A DNA stretch of 64,000 bases from Amphibalanus amphitrite (taxonomy: Eukaryota > Arthropoda > Thecostraca > Balanomorpha > Balanidae): contig NW_024881784.1 in NCBI RefSeq assembly GCF_019059575.1, forward strand, positions 1 to 64,000, in the 5' to 3' direction. How positions within the stretch are numbered: the stretch's first letter is position 1; each line of letters starts with the position of its first letter. Below the pieces are notes generated by a model. The model was not told the DNA's origin and did not search any database. It saw only the letters and a list, made by a program, of their open reading frames with translations. The translations under genes and the position numbers were made by a program. This document shows, in pieces, positions 1 to 11,717 of the stretch.

Positions 1-3000
1 CATATTTTTGAAGAAATCGTAGGGGCGCCCATTGAGCCCCAATTTCAATTGGGTCCCGTTGGGCCCCAGTGGGCCCCTCGAAAAATGTTACTTGGGTTTT
101 TTGTTTGGGAAATTACGCTCTTTCCAATGATGTGCTATGCCGGGTTGGTTGCGAAATTAGGGGCAATACTTAGAAAGGGCCTCTTTGGGGCCCTCTTTGG
201 GCCCCTTCCTTTGGATTCCCCGGTAGGTTTCTTCAGCCAGATTGAAGAGGGGGCCAGAGGTGTCTGTGCAATTTTAAAGAAAATCGTAGGGGCCGCCCCA
301 TTGGGCCCACAAATTTCAATTGGGTCCCGTGGGCCCAGGTGGGCCTCATCGAAAAATGTTACTTGGGTTTTTTGTTTGGGAAATTACGTTCTTTCCAATG
401 ATGTGCATATGCCGGGGTTCGGTCGCAAATTAGGGGCAATACTTAGAAAGGGCCTTTTGGTGCCCTCTTGGGGCCCTTCCTTTGGATTCCCCGGTAGTTT
501 CTTCAGCCAGATTGAAGAGGGGGCCCAGGAGAGTGTCTGTGCAAATTTTGAAGAAAATCGTAGGGGCCGCCCCATTGGGCCCCAAATTTCAATTGGGTCC
601 CGTGGGCCCCAGGTGGGCCCCATAAAAAATGTTACTTGGGTTTTTTGTTTGGGAAATTACGCTCTTTCCAATGATGTGCATATTGCCGGGGTCGGTCGCG
701 AAATTAGGGGCAATACTTAGAAAGGGCCTCTTTGGGGCCCTCTTTGGGCCCCTTCCTTTGGATTCCCCGGTAGGTTTCTTCAGCCAGATTGAAGAGGGGG
801 CCCAGGAGAGTGTCTGTACAAATTTTGAAGAAAATCGTAGGGGCCGCCCCATTGGGCCCCAAATTTCAATTGGGTCCCGTGGGCCCCAGGTGGGCCCCAT
901 CGAAAAATGTTACTTGGGTTTTTTGTTTGGGAAATTACGCTCTTTCCAATGATGTGCATATTGCCGGGGTCGGTCGCGAAATTAGGGGCAATACTTAGAA
1001 AGGGCCTCTTTTGGGGCCCTCTTTGGGCCCCTTCCTTTGGATTCCCCGGTAGGTTTCTTCAGCCAGATTGAAGAGGGGGTCCAGGAGAGTGTCTGTGCAA
1101 ATTTTGAAGAAAATCGTAGGGGCCGCCCCATTGGGCCCCAAATTTCAATTGGGTCCCGTGGGCCCCAGGTGGGCCCCATCGAAAAATGTTACTTGGGTTT
1201 TTTGTTTGGGAAATTACGCTCTTTCCAATGATGTGCATATTGCCGGGATCGGTCGCGAAATTAGGGGCAATACTTAGAAAGGGCCTCTTAGGGGCCCTCT
1301 TTGGGCCCCTTCCTTTGGATTCCCCGGTAGGTTTCTTCAGTCAGATTGAAGAGGGGGCCCAGGAGAGTGTCTGTGCAAATTTTGAAGAAAATCGTAGGGG
1401 CCGCCCCATTGGGCCCCAAATTTCAATTGGGTCCCGTGAGCCCCAGGAGGGCCCCATCGAAAAATGTTACTTGGGTTTTTTGTTTGGGAAATTACGCTCT
1501 TTCCAATGATGTGCATATTGCCGGGGTTGGTCGCGAAATTAGGGGCGATACTTAGAAAGGGCCTCTTTGGGGCCCTCTTTGGGCCCCTTCCTTTGGATTC
1601 CCCGGTAGGTTTCTTCAGCCAGATTGAAGAGGGGGCCCAGGAGTGTCTGTGCAAATTTTGAAGAAAATCGTAGGGGCCGCCCCATTGGGCCCCAAATTTC
1701 AATTGGGTCCCGTGGGCCCCAGGTGGGCCCCATCGAAAAATGTTACTTGGGTTTTTTGTTTGGGAAATTACGCTCTTTCCAATGATGTGCATATTGCCGG
1801 GGTCGATCGCGAAATTAGGGTCAATAATTAGAAAGGGCCTCTTTGGGGCCCTCTTTGGGCCCCTTCCTTTGGATTCCCCGGTAGGTTTCTTCAGCCAGAT
1901 TGAAGAGGGGGCCCAGGAGAGTGTCTGTGCAAATTTTGAAGAAAATCGTAGGGGCCGCCCCATTGGGCCCCAAATTTCAATTGGGTCCCGTGGGCCCCAG
2001 GTGGGCCCCATCGAAAAATGTTACTTGGGTTTTTGTTTGGGAAATTACGCTCTTTCCAATGATGTGCATATTGCCGGGGTTGGTCGCGAAATTAGGGGCA
2101 ATACTTAGAAAGGGCCTCTTTGGGGCCCTCTTTGGGCCCCTTCCTTTGGATTCCCCGGTAGGTTTCTTCAGCCAGATTGAAGAGGGGGCCCAGGAGAGTG
2201 TCTGTGCAAATTTTGAAGAAAATCGTAGGGGCCGCCCCATTGGGCCCCAAATTTCAATTGGGTCCCGTGGGCCCCAGGTGGGCCCCATCGAAAAATGTTA
2301 CTTGGGTTTTTTGTTTGGGAAATTACGCTCTTTCCAATGATGTGCATATTGCCGGGGTTGGTCGCGAAATTAGGGGCAATACTTAGAAAGGGCCTCTTTG
2401 GGGCCCTCTTTGGGCCCCTTCCTTTGGATTCCCCGGTAGGTTTCTTCAGCCAGATTGAAGAGGGGGCCCAGGAGAGTGTCTGTGCAAATTTTGAAGAAAA
2501 TCGTAGGGGCCGCCCCATTGGGCCCCAAATTTCAATTGGGTCCCGTGGGCCCCAGGTGGGCCCCATCGAAAAATGTTACTTGGGTTTTTTGTTTGGGAAA
2601 TTACGCTCTTTCCAATGATGTGCATATTGCCGGGGTTGGTCGCGAAAATAGGGGCAATACTTAGAAAGGGCCTCTTTGGGGCCCTCTTTGGGCCCCTTCC
2701 TTTGGATTCCCCGGTAGGTTTCTTCAGCCAGATTGAAGAGGGGGCCCAGGAGAGTGTCTGTGCAAATTTTGAAGAAAATCGTAGGGGCCGCCCCATTGGG
2801 CCCCAAATTTCAATTGGATCCCGTGGGCCCCAGGTGGGCCCCATCGAAAAATGTTACTTGGGTTTTTTGTTTGGGAATTTACGCTCTTTCCAATGATGTG
2901 CATATTGCCGGGGTCGGTCGCGAAATTAGGGGCAATACTTAGAAAGGGCCTCTTTGGGGCCCTCTTTGGGCCCCTTCCTTTGGATTCCCCGGTAGGTTTC

Positions 3001-4298
3001 TTCAGCCAGATTGAAGAGGGGGCCCAGAAGAGTGTCTGTGCAAATTTTGAAGAAAATCGTAGGGGCCGCCCCATTGGGCCCCAAATTTCAATTGGGTCCC
3101 GTGGGCCCCAGGTGGGCCCCATCGAAAAATGTTACTTGGGTTTTTTGTTTGGGAAATTACGCTCTTTCCAATGATGTGCATATTGCCGGGGTTGGTCGCG
3201 AAATTAGGGGCAATACTTAGAAAGGGCCTCTTTGGGGCCCTCTTTGGGCCCCTTTCTTTGGATTCCCCGGTAGGTTTCTTCAGCCAGATTGAAGAGGGGG
3301 CCCAGGAGAGTGTCTGTGCAAATTTTGAAGAAAATCGTAGGGGCCACCCCATTGGGCCCCAAATTTCAATTGGGTCCCGTGGGCCCCAGGTGGGCCCCAT
3401 CGAAAAATGTTACTTGGGTTTTTTGTTTGGGAAATAACGCTCTTTCCAATAATGTGCATATTGCCGGGGTTGGTCGCGAAATTAGGGGCAATACTTAGAA
3501 AGGGCCTCTTTGGGGCCCTCTTTGGGCCCCTTCCTTTGGATTCCCCGGTAGGTTTCTTCAGCCAGATTGAAGAGGGGGCCCAGGAGAGTGTCTGTGCAAA
3601 TTTTGAAGAAAATCGTAGGGGCCGCCCCATTGGGCCCCAAATTTCAATTGGGTCCCGTGGGCCCCAGGTGGGCCCCATCGAAAAATGTTACTTGGGTTTT
3701 TTGTTTGGGAAATTACGCTCTTTCCAATGATGTGCATATTGCCGGGGTCGGTCGCGAAATTAGGGGCAATACTTAGAAAGGGCCTCTTTGGGGCCCTCTT
3801 TGGGCCCCTTCCTTTGGATTCCCCGGTAGGTTTCTTCAGCCAGATTGAAGAGGGGGCCCAGGAGAGTGTCTGTGCAAATTTTGAAGAAAATCGTAGGGGC
3901 CGCCCCATTGGGCCCCAAATTTCAATTGGGTCCCGTGGGCCCCAGGTGGGCCCCATAAAAAAATGTTACTTGGGTTTTTTGTTAGGGAAATCACGCTCTT
4001 TCCAATGATGTGCATATTGCCGGGGTTGGTCGCGAAATTAGGGGCAATACTTAGAAAGGGCCTCTTTGGGGCCCTCTTTGGGCCCCTTCCTTTGGATTCC
4101 CGGTAGGTTTCTTCAGCCAGATTGAAGAGGGGGCCCAGGAGAGTGTCTGTGCAAATTTTGAAGAAAATCGTAGGGGCCGCCCCATTGGGCCCCAAATTTC
4201 AATTGGGTCCCGTGGGCCCCAGGTGGGCCCCATCGAAAAATGTTACTTGGGTTTTTTGTTTGGGAAATTACGCTCTTTCCAATGATGTGCATATTGCT
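1..4298. repeat. 278-bp satellite array (15 marker copies, runs off the left edge)
   Basis: Head-to-tail copies of a 278-bp unit. The block starting GATTGAAGAGGGGG recurs near 239, 518, 787, 1066, 1344, 1623, 1898, 2175, 2453, 2731, 3009, 3287, 3565, 3843 and 4120, so spacing is 278 give or take one to a few bases. Copies from ~2100 to 4100 are almost identical; those before ~600 carry several one-base indels. Each unit holds about six GGGCCC palindromes. Both strands stay open for up to ~130 codons, but 278 is not a multiple of three, so the frame changes at each unit boundary and the reading frames are not genes. Non-coding satellite; the left end lies outside the window. Confidence 0.95.
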
Positions 4299-4660
4299 GG
4301 ATTTTGTCGATGTTATAGGCCTGAAATTGTTGAAAACGTTTATTTATGCCCCGAGGGCATACTCCCGGGCCCATATATTTGAAGCTGTTTTGTTCGGTTC
4401 AGGGGGGCGCTAGCCCCCTAAATTTGGTACCGTTGCACGTAAAATTTTGTCCTCTTTCGAATGACGTGCATTTTTAGCTGTTTTGACGGCTAGAAGTAGG
4501 GTTTCCAAAGTTCGTCGATTGTGCCCTGAGGGCATACTGTTTTTTGGGATTTGTGGCCCCCCTGATGGATTCCCCGTATTTTGGCACTAGGATTTTCGAT
4601 AGAGGACACCATTCTGCACCTCTCCACCAAAATTCAGCGAAATCGTAGGGGCCGTCGATC
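4299..4660. repeat. two divergent units closing the satellite
   Basis: After the last good copy the sequence keeps the order of satellite landmarks but not their detail. CTCTTTCGAATGACGTGCA (near 4453), GGATTCCCCG (near 4567) and GAAATCGTAGGGGCCG (near 4638) appear in the unit's order with slightly longer spacing. Two successive stretches share TGCCC(C/T)GAGGGCATACT (near 4346 and 4520), which the main units lack. These look like old or ancestral variants at the array edge. Confidence 0.7.
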
Positions 4661-4702
4661 CCTGCTGAATCCCTGCTGAACCCCTGCTGAATCCCTGCTA
4701 AC
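4659..4702. repeat. 11-bp tandem repeat, about four copies
   Basis: The motif CCCTGCTGAAT is repeated three to four times with one substitution, directly after the last satellite-like segment. Simple tandem repeat; no function visible. Confidence 0.85.
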
Positions 4703-5338
4703 TTCCGTTACATGCACAAACTTCAATGGTATCGAAGATTGGTGCTTCATAGTTAGGTCAGTGCATCGGTGTATCACAGCGGTAGACAAAACCAATAGGC
4801 AACAATAGTAATAAGATGGTCTTTTTACTCTCTGCCTCTCTGCCCATCTGCACCCGATTGTTAAAAACACAGCCTGGACTTGGCCGGGACAAGGACAACT
4901 GCTATTGCAGCAAATCTTGTTGAAAAAACTTACTAAAATAATAGTGTTTTTCTGCCCAGAAAATTGATTTGACACATGATTATCTTGCAATTCGTTATAT
5001 TTTGCAACATTTCATGCATGCAAAATTCATAATTACAAATTAGTTACGTCTTATTAAAAAAGATAAGATGTTACCTGCGCAGCTATGACATTCACGAAGC
5101 AGCTATTCATGTTCGAAAGCGTTTTTTGCTGCTATTTTTGGAGAGATGAGTTAAAGCAGCGTAGTTGATTGCACAGTTGGTGGCAAAGAGCGCCCACAAG
5201 CAAAAAAGAATACATATAAGAAAGTTTCATCCATTGTCCATTGTGAGGAAAAAGGAATGCAATCTTTGTGTGAATGCGGTGAATGCGTGCCTATAGTACA
5301 CGTGGGTCGTCTTATGTTGGTTCGGATGCAGTTATTAT
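4703..5338. other. spacer without recognisable gene
   Basis: AT-rich sequence between the satellite and the first inverted-repeat boundary. Reading frames here are short, overlap on both strands and show no family resemblance. Nothing further is supported. Confidence 0.6.
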
Positions 5339-5578
5339 TTAAAGGGACCCTCCCACCTTCAAAAAAGTTTATGAATTGGCATGAAAATGATGTCGCTCGG
5401 TTCAGAAAGAGCGAAAACGAATATCTACCAAATTTCACCGAAAAATATTCACCGGTTTTCAAGATATTAGACTTTTACTTTTGTTTACTTTTTTGGGATC
5501 TCCGCTGTTTCTAGCGACTTTATTTTAGAAGTGCGGCGTTTGCGGCAGATGTTGCGCGCAAATAGCATATACCACCGC

Positions 5579-5633
5579 GCATGTTTATTAATCCCACCCA
5601 GAAATGACAAACACAGCCTCTGATTGGCCAGTT
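5579..5633 (+). repeat. subterminal inverted-repeat arm, left
   Basis: About 55 bases (GCATGTTTATTAATCCCACC onwards to TGATTGGCCAGTT) that recur inverted at 10518-10572 with roughly 85-90% identity. They lie 236 and 251 bases inside the two TTAA-flanked ends, so they belong to the same repeat family as the ends. Confidence 0.8.
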
Positions 5634-6884
5634 TTGGCTGACAGACGCAGAATATTTGTCAGCAATAGAATACTATGCTTTAGCACGTTTTCAATAATGA
5701 CGCATCCGTTACATTTACAGGTTAGGGCAGCTAAAATATTGTAATGGATCTAACATGTTAAATATAACACTTTTGGAAGCCCGTAGAGATTGTTTCTAGT
5801 GAGTTAGGTGTTACAAAGTATTAAAAGAAATGATTGTCATCTGTTAAATAAAGAACAAAAGCTTTTAGCTACTAACATCCGCCTGACAGTCTCCAGAATC
5901 CTGCGTACGGGGACACCGCAGTCTCTGCTTCTTATGCTATCGCAATGGGGAAAAATTGAAATTTTAAATGAGTCAGTATCGTGTTAAGAAGTACTGAATG
6001 CTTTCAAAACTAAATGCCTTTCAATTAAAATTCCAGAATATCCTTTCGCGGAAATAGCCCTTCTCAGCCTGTCTCTAACGCTACAAGTCTGAACAGTGAG
6101 CGTCTCATGCGTTGCTCACGTATCGCGATAAAAAGGACGGTGTCATATGATCAAATGAACTTTTCTTATGCATAGAGCATTTGAAACCTCACACCAAACG
6201 CCTCCCTTCCTTGTTTTCCACTGCTGCCTTTCACATACCTTACCTAGTACCTACCCAATGACCGTTCCAGCTCGACGTTCCTTATCGACTGCCTCACATT
6301 CAACGGCCATATCCCACCTACGCTGAAAACCAATCGGAGGCACTTTCAATCGTCCCTTGAATAAAATTGCTACCTACACGCATTTAGAGGAGAACGAGGC
6401 CCAGAAAAGGCGTGCATAAAACGATCGGTTTCGGCCCCCATGGAATAAGCCAGGAGGTAAAATCATATTGATTGAAGAACATTTTCGAGGACATGATATC
6501 TATCAGATATTACTTTGCAAAGGTATTGTGAACATAACGTCCGCGTATCGCAGCTCTGAATCTGCTGGTGTCAGTCCCATCCCGCAGCCACCGGACCACT
6601 GCCCCGCCGCCTGCCGTTCGCTGATCATACAGGCCGGCTGTCCCAGTGTCTCATCAAACGATCACAGTGACTTATTATTTATAAAATGCCAAACAAAAAC
6701 AGACACCCAATATTATAGATCACGCCAGCTCTTTCAGTCATGCGCGTGGAGATATATCGGTAGTTTTCCTATCACAGATCACACTGAACAGAGGAAAAGC
6801 GTACACACGCAGCAATAAATAATACATTATCAAGTACACCGATCGATGCATCGTGGAATACACCGAAAAAAATACATCACTGCT

Positions 6885-8094
6885 TTAACGTTCCCCAGGT
6901 GGGTGGGCCGTGGGGGCGTTTTTGGCCACACCTGACAATTTTGTGCTTGCATAGATAAAACGACACGAAACTTAGTATAGCTTATGTATAATGCATCGAT
7001 TCGCATCAATTGTGAAAAAAGTAACCCCATGTCACCTAAGGTCAGGTCAGGTCACCATGAAGTAGAAGTTTGAAACTCGAGCTATTGCATGAGAGAATCA
7101 GTACCAACATCTTGAATATCTTTAATTTTGATATCGGTGGTGACCTAGGGTCAGGTCAACTTTGCGACGTCTCCAGTTTCAGTCAGTATGAGGAACTCGA
7201 AAGACGAAATGTTCTGCTTTTGAAACAAAAGCACTCAAACATCGGGATCTATCGTATGCTCCTGAGGTCATCTCAGGTCATGTAACGCCTCCCAAGTCCC
7301 AACAGTTTATTTTTGTACATCGATTTTAGATGGAACGTGGCCAGAGCGCTAAAAGCATCATAATCATAGGCGGCGGAACAGGCCGAGGGCACCGGGGCAC
7401 CGTGCCCCCTTTGATTTTGGCATTTTAACATTAGCCCTATGGCCGTTGCATGGAAAGAATGAGACCAAAAGTCGGCAATGCCCCCTCGATTGAAGGTGTT
7501 CCGCCGCTACTGATGTTAACCTCAATTTCAATGTAACGAATCAATGACATGCAAAATGGCATTTTCTGCGACATTGACCTGAGGTCAAATTTATTAAGCT
7601 GACCTTGTTAGGCCAAGAAGACGAGAGAAACGCAGTGCCGGTAAAATCAACGTAATAAAAGGTTGGTATCAGTTAAAAAAAATTAAAGAAAAGACGACTT
7701 CCGAAGCAAGCCGATTGTTCAGTTTTTGCCCTTTGGAGGCTTAACCCTAGTTGACCTTAGCTCAAATCTGAGAACCTGAAAGATTTTAGAAAGAGCTATC
7801 GAATTCGCTTTTCCGCGGCGCTGTAGCTTCTTTGGTTCCCGAATTATGAACCAATTTGTGAAGTTGTCAAAATCGGGGGCCAAAATTCGTCATCATTTTA
7901 CTTTAAGTGACCTCCAGTGACCTCAGCGATGACCTGATCAAAAATGACCTGTATGATTCTGAAGAAAAATAGCGATCTATAGATTGATTTTACTGCGTCT
8001 TTCCAGCTTTGCTACATTCCAAGATAACCTAGTGTGGCCGAATACACCTCCCCCCCCCCCCAAGTTGGCTGAGGGCCACCCGGGCGCGGGTTAA
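6885..8094 (+). mobile_element. family B element (TTAA-targeting, AGGTCA-rich)
   Basis: Starts TTAA + CGTTCCCCAGGTGGGTGG and ends CCACCCGGGCGCGGG + TTAA. The inner part of both ends also matches inverted (GGCCACACC / GGTGTGGCC near 6920 and 8032). Related to the copy at 24332-25507 by its ends and by shared internal blocks such as the GTGACCTCCAGTGACCTCAG region and CGTCTTTC(T/C)AGC. Carries many AGGTCA/TGACCT hexamers, including TGACCTGAGGTCA near 7576. No open transposase frame: a non-autonomous element. Interrupted at 7365-7512 by a family A MITE. Confidence 0.8.
7365..7512 (-). mobile_element. family A MITE (148 bp) inside a family B element
   Basis: Bounded by CATAGGCGGCGGAAC and GTTCCGCCGCTACTG, the two ends seen in the copies at 24305, 38728 and 62836, here in reverse orientation. 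The flanking octamers ATCATAAT and ATGTTAAC agree at five of eight positions, as expected for an eroded 8-bp duplication. Internal sequence (TTAACATTAGCCCTATGG, CCAAAAGTCGGCA) matches the other copies. Non-coding. Confidence 0.85.
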
Positions 8095-8502
8095 TAACAT
8101 GACGCAACAGGTTTTGTTATCAACTTGTCCTTTTCACACATAGGCGACACTAGATATCACAGCCAACGCCTATCACCAAACTGGTGGTGGGCTTTGGCCA
8201 GCGATCGCCGATCGGGGCCAACGCGGGCTCTTACTCGTCCACAATCAGCAAGAATGATGAACTACAGCTGCTCCAGACCGGCCACTTCAATCCAGCGTGT
8301 AATCTTCAGTCCACATCAGAACCACTAGTGAAACTCTACTGAGTGGGCCAACTGCACTGCATCTTTGAACTCCTTTGCAGCTCTGGCTTTTCAGAATTTG
8401 AACAGCCTTCTCTTTCCCACCCTTCTGTGCTGATGAATGATGATCCTTTGGAAACCTGGAAAAAGACAGTACAGACTCAGGGAGATGAAACTGTTTTGCT
8501 AT

Positions 8503-8672
8503 GGGTCTGTTCCAGTCGCACTTCCTAACACATCTAAACTCCTCAAAGAGCAAGATAGAGGAGGTTGGAGCAGGGCCCTTCTTGGCTTTGTAGGGGCGAA
8601 AGCTGCCACTGGAACAGGGAAGCAATCTTGGAGGAGTTAAGAGGTGTTAGGAAGTGCGACTGGAACAGACCC
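8503..8672. mobile_element. 170-bp foldback element
   Basis: Two arms of ~42 bases, GGGTCTGTTCCAGTCGCACT at the left and its inverse at the right, match with only a few differences and enclose ~85 bases. TAT flanks both ends (8500-8502 and 8673-8675), a possible 3-bp target duplication. It is a MITE-like foldback; superfamily not assigned. Confidence 0.8.
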
Positions 8673-10497
8673 TATGACAATGCCTGTGCATAGAGCAAGC
8701 AGATGGTAGAAGTGGTCAATTGGTGAGTGGAACAAATGCAAATGTCAGGAAAGCAGTCATATTTTGTGATAGACATGATGCAGATGTTGGCCAAGCTGAC
8801 AAGGCAGATATAATTACCAGCTTGTTATACTAGTCTATAACTCATCATATTTTCATGTTTAACAGAGGGAATATAATGTAAAAAAGTCTTAGCCAGATGA
8901 AAGTAGATAATATAAGTTCTATAGAAAAATGTTTATGTAAGTAATGTAGGATTTGTGGTTTTTAGAGGCTAGGTAAATGTGTTCCCTGTTCAACAATTCT
9001 TCAGCATTCAGACATTGATGTTAATGTACAATGTACATGCATCAACATACCTGTTGTGAAGTGATTCTGGGCTGCTTTCCTGAGCAGTTGATGGCCACCA
9101 CTGGAATCTTAAAAACACAGCTAATTTTTTTTCCATTTTGTTAACTATGACTGAGGATCTTCTGTGCTGAAAGAGAGATAGACATCAGCTGATAGACATT
9201 GTACAATGTACAACTCATTTGTGAAACAAGATCAATTCCATTTAGGGGTAGGTCGTAGGATAATGGTGACATGAATGAATTTCAGTTTTCACTTTTCACC
9301 AGTCCAGGTACCTGGTGACAAAATGAAATATTGTAGGAGGTATCAATGATAATGTTTCTGGTAGAAAATGCAGGCATTTTAGAATTCAGTTGAAGCTTTA
9401 GATGGAGGATTTTTGGAAAATATTTGCCACAAATAACATTGGAATCTCAGAAACAAAAATCAAATCTTACTTGATGTCAAAAACAAATCAAACTAGCTTT
9501 TATAAAATGTATGCACTCATGTAATCTTAACATGTAAAATGTCAGCTAAAACTTGTTTTACACTAAACCTGCTAAGCTAAGAAAAAAAGATAAATATGAG
9601 AAGCCCAAAACAAGTTATTGAAAATATAAACACAGGTAACGTTACAACAAAACTGAGTCAAAACACTCAAAACTAAGTGTTTCAATGAACGCAAGATTAA
9701 TGTGTGTCACAAAAGCAGCTGTCCACTGTAAAGCAGAGTGGGCACAGCATGGTGAAAGCAGGAAGTGGTGCACAAAACTGAATTAAGAAGAGTGCCCGAC
9801 TAACTGTATCTACATCCCTTTACATGTACTTACAAAATTTGAGCACAATCAGCCAAAACTTAACTGTGAAGGAGGCCATGCCCACTCGCACATGAGAGGT
9901 GTGCAAAAACATGCCTGTAATACCTTATGCCTAGATACATAAAGATGAAAATGTGTTGTGTCTGTGTGCCTGGTTAGTGGCAAGACGTGACATGACTATT
10001 ATCAATACCTGACAGTACAATTATCATGATATTATCATTATTGCAATTGTAATAAATAATTATCAATTTTTCTTCTCACTTTATATAGCCAAAATACCTG
10101 AGATTTTTTAATATCAAGTTTGCGTACTCCAAAATCGTAACTTCTGCTTCCTCCAGTACTTTATAAGTTTGCGCAAGACTATTATCCATTAGATGTAGGG
10201 ACGATCATGACCACTTGACTAAAAAATGGTTCACTTGGTTCTTACAAGCCTGTTAACTCACTACACAAGGGGAGGGGGCACTGCAAAAGGGTGTGGAAAT
10301 CGCCACATTTGTCTCATGATGTTTGATGCATAACAATCGGTATCAAAATATCGTCGTATTAGTATGCAAGGTCACCAAAGAATGAGCCAACGATATTTAT
10401 CAAATATCAAAGCAAATTGGCAATATCTAGCACAACGAAACACATAATTCAACACCTAACGATGCCGGCCGAGTCCCCGATACCAACATGGCGACCG
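8673..10497. other. AT-rich sequence without gene
   Basis: Long AT-rich stretch with no sustained reading frame, no splice-like exon and no tRNA-like box. Short local palindromes such as TGTACAATGTACA near 9028 occur. Poly-C near 8050 lies just upstream. Nothing more can be supported. Confidence 0.6.
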
Positions 10498-10517
10498 CTC
10501 AAGTCCAACTGGCCGGC

Positions 10518-10572
10518 AACTGGCCAATCAGGGAGCTTGTTTGTCATTTCTGGGTGGGATTAAAAAACATGC
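10518..10572 (-). repeat. subterminal inverted-repeat arm, right
   Basis: Inverted partner of the segment at 5579-5633: AACTGGCCAATCA through GGGTGGGATTAAAAAACATGC. The ~240 bases between this block and the terminal repeat do not match the left side. Confidence 0.8.
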
Positions 10573-10827
10573 TACCACCGCGTGCTACAAAACGTTTTAG
10601 TCAAACATTTAAAAAGCGTTAGATATCTGCGCTGACGTCACACATTCAGAGGGGTATTCCTAAGCATTAGCCCCTCTGAATCAAAATGCTGCAATTTTGA
10701 AATTCAATATTTCCGATTTAAGGCATTTCTCGATGTTGTGAGTGCCGAAACCGGTAATTGTGAGCCAGGGACCCCATTTTGGCTATCTCAACTCAAATCT
10801 AATGTTAAGGTGGGAGGGTCCCTTTAA

Positions 10828-11641
10828 TGCGCTCAATGAGTCGTGACTTACATTTGCTGAACAGCATCAGCAATTAGATTTAAAATTTGTTGTTGTTTAT
10901 CTGAATGCTGGCTGAAGCTTGAACCGAGTCCGGTGAGATCGGGGGAGCGAAGAATGAGTGGCCATTGGCCATAAATTGTTTTTGCTTTGAGGTTTTGATC
11001 TTTTGTTTGTTTTCCTTTATTTTCTCCTCTAAGTGAAATGGGATACAAGACCGAGATTCAGATTTCTTGTGGAACTTAACTGATCTTTTTGCGTTTCTGA
11101 GATATCTTGATCTGTGAGGTTTGTGATTCCCCATTCCCAGGACATGGACTGAATGTGTTTGTTATCTTCATTTCCTTGACTGAATAGATTTACCTGCAGT
11201 GTAGCCAACTCTCCTGATTCCCTCTCAATTGAACTTGCGAAACTTGCTTTGTTTTTGCACGAAACCTTCCTTGAAGGATGACACCAATAAAGGTTCACAA
11301 CGAAGTGCTCTTTCAATTTATAAATGAATCTAATATCATTCCTTTAAAAGGTGAGGGCTTTACTCAGCAGGTACTAGTACTAGGTACTGCCAATCAAACC
11401 AAATAGTTTAGTCTTGAGGGCTGAATTGTTTTACATTCATGCATGAATTTCATCTGTGAAGATTGAAGAGCATTTTGTTAGCTTTTCAAGAAATCGCAAA
11501 TCACAACACTTGGGAAGATGTAGTAGCTTACACTCTAAGTCTTTTTCCACATGGGAGCAACTGTTCAAAACTCATACAGATAGTTGTAGGAAAGAAATAT
11601 GACATGTTTTATCAGCTGATGAAGTTTCTTTTCTCTGCCAG
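10828..11641 (+). other. upstream region of WDR18 with a likely 5' UTR intron end
   Basis: AT-rich DNA up to 11641, then an abrupt switch to GC-rich coding sequence. The switch point has a good acceptor: pyrimidine tract TTTCTTTTCTCTGCCAG ending at 11641, with a branch-like CTGAT about 20 bases upstream. This suggests an upstream non-coding exon spliced to an exon starting at 11642. Minus-strand frames at 10848-11316 break into three overlapping frames and are not recognised. Confidence 0.5.
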
Positions 11642-11717
11642 GCCTCAGAGTGCTGCCAGTCGGTGCTGAGGACGGATCGGACCGCTGCCTTCTGAGCCGC
11701 GCCCTCTGCACCCCGTC

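Larger units (their letters stand above)
5339..10827. mobile_element. 5.5-kb block bounded by TTAA and 17-bp inverted repeats
   Basis: The left edge reads TTAA followed by AGGGACCCTCCCACCTT; the right edge (10807-10827) is its exact reverse complement followed by TTAA. A second inverted pair lies at similar depth from each end (5579-5633 and 10518-10572). TTAA at both edges fits a piggyBac-like or other TTAA-targeting DNA transposon. No transposase frame is visible inside, so this is either a non-autonomous element swollen by later insertions (a family B and a family A element, a foldback at 8503) or two related MITEs facing each other. The sequence does not decide between these. Confidence 0.6.

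Noticed and set aside
49..4382. Dozens of 60-220-codon frames on both strands
   Set aside because: They repeat with the 278-bp satellite, change frame at each unit and occur on both strands; no gene.
4634..4990. 118-codon minus-strand frame
   Set aside because: Includes the 11-bp repeat and satellite edge; no similarity to known proteins.
10848..11316. Minus-strand frames with plausible composition and donor-like GTAAGT
   Set aside because: Three overlapping frames each cover only part, no family resemblance, and one apparent start is not ATG.
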